A stretch of 19,177 bases of DNA from positions 1 through 19,177 of the forward strand of contig CANCXY010000031.1 of the NCBI GenBank assembly GCA_947381875.1. Direction: 5' to 3'. A program made the translations under genes and the position numbers. A model generated the notes under the pieces. It saw only the letters and a list, made by a program, of their open reading frames with translations. It was not told the DNA's origin and did not search any database. Source of the stretch: an uncultured Clostridia bacterium (lineage in GTDB: Bacteria > Bacillota > Clostridia > Oscillospirales > Ruminococcaceae). Shown here piece by piece: positions 15,032 to 19,177 of this stretch (position 1 is its first letter; the number at the start of each line of letters is the position of its first letter).

Positions 15032-16384
15032 ATGAAGAAGGTCACGCTTTCACTGGATAGCTCGTTGAAAGAGATTTTTACCCATGAAGAAAGCCGCGCA
15101 GTGTTTGACAAATTCCTGCCCGGTATGCGCACGATGGCAGAAAACCAGCCCGCAACGCTGGGCTTCTCCGTTCGTAAAATCATACAATTTTCGGGCGGTG
15201 CCATCCCTGCCGAAGCTGCCGACACGCTGGATGCAGCCCTGTGTGCGCTCGAACTGTACAGTGCCGAGCCGGAAATGTCCGACACGCCGCTGACCCCCGA
15301 CGGGGCTGAGGTCGTGCCGGAACCGCCCCGCGACGCCATCTACCCCGGCAAGGTCTGGCGCGACACCAACGGTCGCCGCATCCAAGCCCACGGCGGCGCG
15401 CTGTATTACGACGACGGCGTCTACTACTGGTATGGCGAAAACAAGGATCACACCGACGGCAAATGCCCGGTCTGGACATGGGGAATGCGCGCCTACCGAT
15501 CCACCGACTTGTGTAACTGGGAAGATTTGGGCTTGTTCATCCATCCCGACCTAACCGACAAGGATGCGCCGCTGTATCCCACGTCCCGCGCTGACCGCCC
15601 GCACATTGTCAAATGCGCGTACACGGGCAAGTATGTCTGTTGGATCAAGCACTGCGGTGCCGATGCCTGCTTTACGGTCTTGCAGGCCGACAAATTCTTA
15701 GGTCCCTATGAAATTGTCAAAGCCCATTACCGCCCGTTTGACTGCGAGGTCGGTGACTTTGACATTGCCGTTTGCGGCGATACGGCATATCTCTATATGG
15801 ACGCAAACCACAACGGTCAGCTGACGATGCGCCTGACGCGGGACTTCTTGGAGGCGGAAGAAAAAATCTGCTGGCAGTACGAGGGTCTGCACGCGCCGTT
15901 CAGCCGCGAAGCGCCGGCTGTGTTTGAGCATGGCGGCAAGTGGTATATGCTGACCTCCGGCATGACCGGGTATGTGCCGAACAAGAGCGACAGCGCCGTG
16001 TCCGACGCGCCCGACATGCCATTTGTGAGCATCGGTGACCCGCACGCAGATGACGCGAGCCATGCGTCCTTCAACAGCCAAATCTCGCAGGTGTTCAAAG
16101 TTCCCGGTAAGCGCGACCTCTACATTGCGCTGGCTGATCGCTGGGTGCCGGACTACCCCGTGGATGCTAAACTGGCGGATCTGCTGGAGCGCTGCACCGC
16201 ACAACGCTTTGACCCCGAACACTACAAGGCAACGTCCGAAGAAATGCAAACCATGATGCAAAGCCCGATGCTGACCAGCGCTAATACTTCCCGCGCCAAT
16301 TACGTCTGGCTGCCCATCACATTTGAGGAAGGCAAGCCGAAGATCTACTGGCGCGACAGCTGGAAATTGAGCGATTTTGAATAA
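15032..16384 (+). CDS. GH43_24-like enzyme with an extra N-terminal helical domain
   Basis: A 450-aa protein. Residues 1-76 form a predicted helical module (LSLDSSLKEIFTHEESRAVF, KFLPGM, SVRKIIQFSGGAIP, LDAALCALE). It resembles small Clostridial domains found alone or attached to carbohydrate enzymes. A linker rich in P, E and D follows (77-103). Residues 104-450 are a GH43 propeller opening YPGKVWRDTNGRRIQAHGGA with YYWYGENK, paralogous to the protein at 7692-8741. The probable acid is Glu293 (SREAPAVF). Gln350 (FNSQISQVF) sits where the exo-beta-1,3-galactanase group uses glutamine as base. A GAGGG ribosome binding site precedes the ATG. The stop TAA overlaps the start of a MITE-type repeat. 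No signal peptide is seen. Confidence 0.85.
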   Translation: MKKVTLSLDSSLKEIFTHEESRAVFDKFLPGMRTMAENQPATLGFSVRKIIQFSGGAIPAEAADTLDAALCALELYSAEPEMSDTPLTPDGAEVVPEPPRDAIYPGKVWRDTNGRRIQAHGGALYYDDGVYYWYGENKDHTDGKCPVWTWGMRAYRSTDLCNWEDLGLFIHPDLTDKDAPLYPTSRADRPHIVKCAYTGKYVCWIKHCGADACFTVLQADKFLGPYEIVKAHYRPFDCEVGDFDIAVCGDTAYLYMDANHNGQLTMRLTRDFLEAEEKICWQYEGLHAPFSREAPAVFEHGGKWYMLTSGMTGYVPNKSDSAVSDAPDMPFVSIGDPHADDASHASFNSQISQVFKVPGKRDLYIALADRWVPDYPVDAKLADLLERCTAQRFDPEHYKATSEEMQTMMQSPMLTSANTSRANYVWLPITFEEGKPKIYWRDSWKLSDFE

Positions 16385-16493
16385 GGGCAACACCGCACAA
16401 TTCCCGCCTGACGGCTTAAGCATCGTTCCGGCGGCTGCGGCACGGCATCTCGCTCGCCGTATCGGCACTTAGAATTATGCGATATTTCCTTTA
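16382..16493. repeat. MITE-like element, copy 2 (about 112 bp)
   Basis: The left end TAAGGGCAACACCGCACAAT (from 16382) is the imperfect inverse of the right end GAATTATGCGATATTTCCTT (16472-16491). It shares CCCGCCT..CGG.TTA.GC and ATCGGCACTTAGAATTATGC with copy 1 and adds about 36 bp containing an ACGGC/GCCGT hairpin. It provides the stop codon of the upstream GH43 gene. It separates that gene from the chimeric GH2/ManA reading frame. Confidence 0.7.
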
Positions 16494-16512
16494 GACGAAT
16501 AAGGGGTTTTGT

Positions 16513-17040
16513 ATGCGCAGCACATTGAATTACAATTCCCATTGGCAGTTCACAAAACCCGGCGCGACCCCGGTGGCTGTGACCCTGCCCCACACCTGGA
16601 ACGCCGCCGACGGCACCGACGGCGGCAACGATTACTTCCGCGGGATTTGCACCTATACCAAGGAATTCGCCGCCCCCGCACACGCCGACGATGAGGAGGT
16701 CTGGCTGGAATTTGAGGGTGCCGCCATGACGGCAGTCGTCACCTTGAACGACCAAGAGCTGACCCGCCACGCGGGCGGCTATTCCACCTTCCGCGTCAAC
16801 CTGACCCCCGCACTGGCTGCGCAGAACACGCTGACTGTGACCGTGGACAACAGCGCCAACCGCACGGTCTACCCGCAGAAAGCGGACTTTGTGTCACTGC
16901 TCATCACCGAAGGCTCCGGAGCTCTGCACTGCGGCGGGGAGCAGGTGACCTTCCGCAAAGGCGACAGCCTGTTCCTGCCTGCGGGCAGTGGTGCCTATGC
17001 CATGCAAGGCGCGTATCAGGCCCTAAAGACCACGGTATAA
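16513..17040 (+). CDS. Chimeric ORF: GH2 N-terminal sugar-binding domain fused to the C-terminus of mannose-6-phosphate isomerase
   Basis: A 175-aa frame with an AAGGGG site six bases before its ATG. Residues 1-126 match the start of a GH2 enzyme: NYNSHWQFTKPG, VTLPHTWNAADGTDGGNDYF, VWLEFEGA, VTLND, HAGGYSTFRVNLT, NRTVYPQKADF. A GH2 protein would continue TFYGGIYRD, but here the reading changes at about 16888 to FVSLLITEGSGALHCGGEQ, then RKGDSLFLPAGSGAY and QALKTTV. That is the usual C-terminal cupin end of type I phosphomannose isomerase (ManA). Neither part keeps catalytic residues, so it is most likely the product of a deletion joining two genes in frame. It may be expressed but should lack either activity. 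Confidence 0.7.
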   Translation: MRSTLNYNSHWQFTKPGATPVAVTLPHTWNAADGTDGGNDYFRGICTYTKEFAAPAHADDEEVWLEFEGAAMTAVVTLNDQELTRHAGGYSTFRVNLTPALAAQNTLTVTVDNSANRTVYPQKADFVSLLITEGSGALHCGGEQVTFRKGDSLFLPAGSGAYAMQGAYQALKTTV

Positions 17041-17062
17041 TACAAAGGGGCTGGAATCTCTT

Positions 17063-17082
17063 CCATGAACATGCTATCATGG
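17063..17082. promoter_or_regulatory. Inverted repeat at the second AraC-type gene, candidate operator/promoter
   Basis: CCATGA (17063-17068) and TCATGG (17077-17082) form an inverted repeat with an 8-bp centre. It overlaps a possible -10 TATCAT (17075-17080), which has a weak -35 TGGAAT 17 bp upstream (17052-17057). This could be an autoregulatory site of the gene starting at 17110. Confidence 0.35.
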
Positions 17083-17109
17083 ATACAAAAAGTTCCAAGG
17101 GGAAAACGC

Positions 17110-18045
17110 ATGAACGAGTACGAGATGATCCAGCACCCACAAATCGAGGGACTGAGCCTGTTTTTTGACACGGTGGACTACCGCACGCCCCATATTCACC
17201 CGGAATGGGAGTTGATCTGGGTCATGGAGGGTACGCTGCTGGTCACCACCGGCGCGGTCCGGCAGTCACTTGCACCGGGGCAGATGCTGCTGCTCAACCC
17301 CCGCCAGCCCCATGAATTTCATAAAAAAGACCAGAGCGCCACCTTTTTGTGCCTGCAATGCTCCGACCGCCTGCTGCCGGGGTTAGACCGGCTGGAGGTG
17401 GACACCGTTCCGCCTCACACGCTGCTGTCCCGGACGGATTATGCAGAGCTGGAGCGGGCTTTGTTTTCACTGCTGGAATGTTATCTCACAAGACCTCCGC
17501 ACTTTGCTCTGAGCTGTTCCGCGCAGACCGGGGCAATACTCTACCAGCTGCTGCGGGTGCTGCCCTGCCGGGAACTGAGCGCAGCGGATGCGGCGGCGCG
17601 GGAGCGCAGCAACGCCAGGCTGAATCGTCTGATGAAATATGTCGATGAGAATTTCCAGAGCAAAATCCTGCTCAGCGATTTCGCCGCGCAGGAAGGCGTT
17701 TCAATGGGCTATCTTTCCATGTTCATCAAACGGACGCTGAATCAGACCTTTCAGGAGTATGTGACGACTGTGAGGTTTCATTACGCCTGCCGGCGTATCC
17801 TCACCCAGGAGAAAAACCTGCTGGATATCTGTAATGAGGCGGGCTTCTCGGATTACCGCTATTTTTCTAAAGCGTTCAAACAACGTACCGGAGGCACGCC
17901 AGAGGAATACCGCAGCCAGAATGGCGCAAACAAGCCCGTTCCCGCAAAAATCCATCACAGTCTGCACTCGCTGGAACGATTTTATACCAGAGAGCAAAGC
18001 TTGTGCTTGCTGGAACAATACCGAACTCTTCTGCACGATGCCTAA
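17110..18045 (+). CDS. AraC-family transcriptional regulator with N-terminal cupin domain
   Basis: A 311-aa protein from the ATG at 17110, which has AAGGGG at 17097-17102. An in-frame ATG at 17065 would include the operator-like repeat and lacks a site. Residues about 20-85 are the cupin effector domain (HIHPEWELIWVMEGTLLV, APGQMLLLNPRQPHEF). Residues about 171-271 hold the two helix-turn-helix motifs (LLSDFAAQEGVSMGYLSMFI and LLDICNEAGFSDYRYFSKAF), ending GGTPEEYRS. A 40-residue tail (IHHSLHSLERFYTREQ) follows the usual end of the family. It is followed at once by its own terminator. The genes just upstream look decayed, so its original target may be lost. Confidence 0.92.
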   Translation: MNEYEMIQHPQIEGLSLFFDTVDYRTPHIHPEWELIWVMEGTLLVTTGAVRQSLAPGQMLLLNPRQPHEFHKKDQSATFLCLQCSDRLLPGLDRLEVDTVPPHTLLSRTDYAELERALFSLLECYLTRPPHFALSCSAQTGAILYQLLRVLPCRELSAADAAARERSNARLNRLMKYVDENFQSKILLSDFAAQEGVSMGYLSMFIKRTLNQTFQEYVTTVRFHYACRRILTQEKNLLDICNEAGFSDYRYFSKAFKQRTGGTPEEYRSQNGANKPVPAKIHHSLHSLERFYTREQSLCLLEQYRTLLHDA

Positions 18046-18063
18046 AAAGCATCGTGCTTTTTT
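18033..18063 (+). terminator. Rho-independent terminator overlapping the AraC stop codon
   Basis: GCACGATGC (18033-18041) and GCATCGTGC (18049-18057) form a perfect 9-bp stem with a 7-nt loop, followed by TTTTTT (18058-18063). The stop codon TAA lies in the loop, so the coding sequence runs into the stem. Confidence 0.92.
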
Positions 18064-18101
18064 GTGCATGATTCCAAAACTGCCAAAAAGATGAAAATAG
18101 T

Positions 18102-18650
18102 CTAATAATTCAAAAGGTTGTCAAGGCGCACACAGGCGTATCGCGGCACGTTTTGGCTGTCCCGGCCAAGAAACACACAGTTCTTGTGGCCCTTGCGGTC
18201 GGTCTGGTAAAGGGTGCCCTGTTCCACGCAATGCTTCAATACCGGGTCTCAGATTCCACGCCCGCGCAGATACCGCAACACCGCTACGTTCTCCTTGTCC
18301 CGCGGCGGCGCGGAAAACACAACAGGCGGGGGCTGCTCTTTTTGGGCTTTTTCGTAGATCTGGCGTGCGCTGACAACCGAAACCGACGCGATCCCGCAAA
18401 GCTGCTGTACCGCGCTGACAAAATCAAGCCCCTTTACCTGCACGAGATAGTTCAGCGCGTTTGTCCCGCCAAAGCCCCGGCTGCACCAGTTCCATTTGCC
18501 GTTCTCGCTGATCCGCAGGCTGTCATGTGTGCGGGTTTTGTATTCCTGCGTTCCCACCTTCACAAGCTCCTGCGGCTCATAGGTCTGCATGTATGCCAAA
18601 ATTCCGATTTGCCGCGCCTGTTCGATCTGCTGTTTTGTTACTCCGTTCAT
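18102..18650 (-). pseudogene. Broken DUF3991/CHC2-type mobile-element protein
   Basis: The minus-strand frame opens MNGVTKQQIEQARQIGILAY from the ATG at 18650, with GGGAGGTG before it. A GTG at 18656 is in frame but lies inside that site. Segments include RTHDSLRISENGKWNWCSRG and FGGTNALNYLVQVKGLDFVS, as in the zinc-finger-like N-terminus of primase-related proteins on conjugative elements. An in-frame TGA at 18249-18251 follows LRYLRGRGI. The same frame then continues DPVLKHCVEQGTLYQTDRKG and NCVFLGRDSQNVPRYACVR, the DUF3991 part, before diverging and stopping at 18102. The Toprim domain that normally follows is absent. It is thus a remnant with a nonsense mutation and a 3' truncation. The family call is from recognition. 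Confidence 0.75.
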
Positions 18651-18676
18651 TGTCACCTCCCATTCGTGTTGCCAAC

Positions 18677-18721
18677 AAAAAAAGCCCCCTGCATCTTCCT
18701 CGAAGGGAAAACACAGGGGGC
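18677..18721 (-). terminator. Minus-strand intrinsic terminator upstream of the DUF3991 remnant
   Basis: On the minus strand GCCCCCTG and CAGGGGGC form a strong GC stem closing a loop that itself can fold (TTCC...GGAA). The stem is followed by TTTTTTT (plus-strand A-run 18677-18683). It would stop transcripts arriving from the right before the DUF3991 remnant. No gene that it serves is visible between here and the tRNA. Confidence 0.8.
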
Positions 18722-19012
18722 AGCTCTCCTGTTTTCCGGCCTGTTTACAGGCTGAAAAAAGACATGGCGGCTTTTAACCGCTGTGATGAATGTCGATATG
18801 CAATTCCGTCACTTCCTTTCGACGCCTTTGTGATATATTCTCACAGGCTGAAAAAACAAGATCGTTCTTCTTTTTCAGCCTGTAAAGAGATTAGGGGGAG
18901 AGTTTGAGAGGGGGGAAAGAGAAAGCGCCCGGCCTGCGGCTGGACGCTGTTTTTGCACACTTTCTAAAAAAGGGTACACTTCCCCCTTGGATTTTGAGCC
19001 TCAAAAAGAAAA
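18722..19012. other. Non-coding stretch with a 13-bp repeat present three times
   Basis: No convincing gene is seen. ACAGGCTGAAAAA occurs directly at 18747-18759 and 18843-18855, and inverted (TTTTTCAGCCTGT) at 18871-18883. The last two can form a 13-bp hairpin. Purine-rich GGGGGAG and GGGGGG runs follow at about 18893-18920. A 47-codon frame at 18764-18907 has no ribosome binding site. The stretch lies between mobile-element debris and a tRNA gene and probably contains relics of integration or deletion. Confidence 0.5.
18843..18883. repeat. 13-bp inverted repeat (hairpin) ACAGGCTGAAAAA / TTTTTCAGCCTGT
   Basis: The arms at 18843-18855 and 18871-18883 are exact reverse complements with a 15-nt loop. 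A further direct copy of the left arm is at 18747-18759, 96 bp away. No open reading frame accounts for the conservation. Confidence 0.7.
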
Positions 19013-19037
19013 GGCCCGGTTTGATTTTAACCGGGCC
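19003..19037 (-). terminator. Second minus-strand terminator downstream of tRNA-Lys
   Basis: On the minus strand a 9-bp GC-rich stem of GGCCCGGTT and AACCGGGCC (19013-19021 with 19029-19037) has a 7-nt loop and is followed by a T-rich tract TTTTCTTTTTGAG. It backs up the terminator at 19074-19110. Confidence 0.75.
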
Positions 19038-19073
19038 GCCGATCTGAATTATGGGCAGTTTTTATATTCTCGT

Positions 19074-19110
19074 AAAAAGAAATTTCCAATTCAAAGAACT
19101 GGAAATTTCT
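19074..19110 (-). terminator. Minus-strand terminator just after tRNA-Lys
   Basis: AGAAATTTCCAATTC (19078-19092) and GAACTGGAAATTTCT (19096-19110) pair over 15 bp with one mismatch and a 3-nt loop. On the minus strand a run of five T follows (plus-strand A-run 19074-19078). It starts five bases after the tRNA 3' end and so terminates that transcript. Confidence 0.75.
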
Positions 19111-19115
19111 GGAAA

Positions 19116-19177
<62 letters not shown>

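Noticed and set aside
14716..15060. 114-codon plus-strand frame across the end of GH78
   Set aside because: It starts inside GH78 in another frame and ends in a third context. Only part of it, with a frame change at 14888-14893, corresponds to the GH2-like remnant.
18764..18907. 47-codon plus-strand frame with CDEC motif
   Set aside because: There is no ribosome binding site, it spans the 13-bp inverted repeat, and nothing supports expression.
18722..19012. Possible CRISPR-like array because of the repeated 13-mer
   Set aside because: There are only three copies, one inverted, with irregular spacing and no cas genes. It does not fit a CRISPR array.

Overview
The window looks like chromosomal DNA from a gut Firmicute of the Clostridia, probably in the Faecalibacterium/Gemmiger/Subdoligranulum neighbourhood. 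That placement is an inference from moderate-to-high GC, AGGAGG-type ribosome binding sites, the gene families present and the short dispersed repeats. It carries a carbohydrate-utilisation locus between an IS30-type transposase at the left edge and a decayed mobile-element gene beside a tRNA-Lys at the right edge.

Left arm (519-10193, minus strand): a tight six-gene operon. It runs from a GPH-family sugar:cation symporter, through an intergenic hairpin, to a GH43 (exo-beta-1,3-galactanase-like), a GH3, a GH2, a second GH43 (arabinofuranosidase/xylosidase-like) and a short-chain dehydrogenase. Gaps between the enzyme genes are 10-15 nt. None of the enzymes has a visible signal peptide. The picture is therefore import of short oligosaccharides or glycosides followed by cytoplasmic trimming. 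The IS30-type element abuts the 3' end of this operon.

Centre (10194-14765): a divergent AraC-family regulator is translationally coupled to a 78-aa protein and followed by a GH78 alpha-L-rhamnosidase. The transporter/AraC intergenic region and the GH78 promoter share a GCAAACGC(C/T)A box. It lies upstream of both plus-strand -10 elements at almost the same distance. I infer that this is the operator of the local AraC protein and that it ties the operon, the regulator and the rhamnosidase into one regulon.

Right part (14766-18063): a mosaic region. A frameshifted piece of a GH2 enzyme follows GH78. Next comes a GH43_24-like enzyme carrying an extra N-terminal helical domain. Then comes a small ORF that appears to be a chimera of a GH2 N-terminus and the C-terminus of a type I mannose-6-phosphate isomerase. 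Short MITE-like elements with terminal inverted repeats (TAAGGCAAYACCGCA...) sit at these boundaries and supply the stop codons of two genes. A second AraC-family regulator with a clear terminator closes the block.

Right edge (18064-19177): a DUF3991/CHC2-type mobile-element gene that is broken by an in-frame TGA and truncated, a minus-strand terminator, a repeat-containing non-coding stretch, two further minus-strand terminators, and the 3' part of tRNA-Lys(CTT).

The most interesting signals are the inferred AraC operator regulon, the split GH2 and GH2/ManA chimera linked to MITE-like repeats, and the pairing of several intracellular glycosidases with a dehydrogenase, which could indicate use of plant glycosides.
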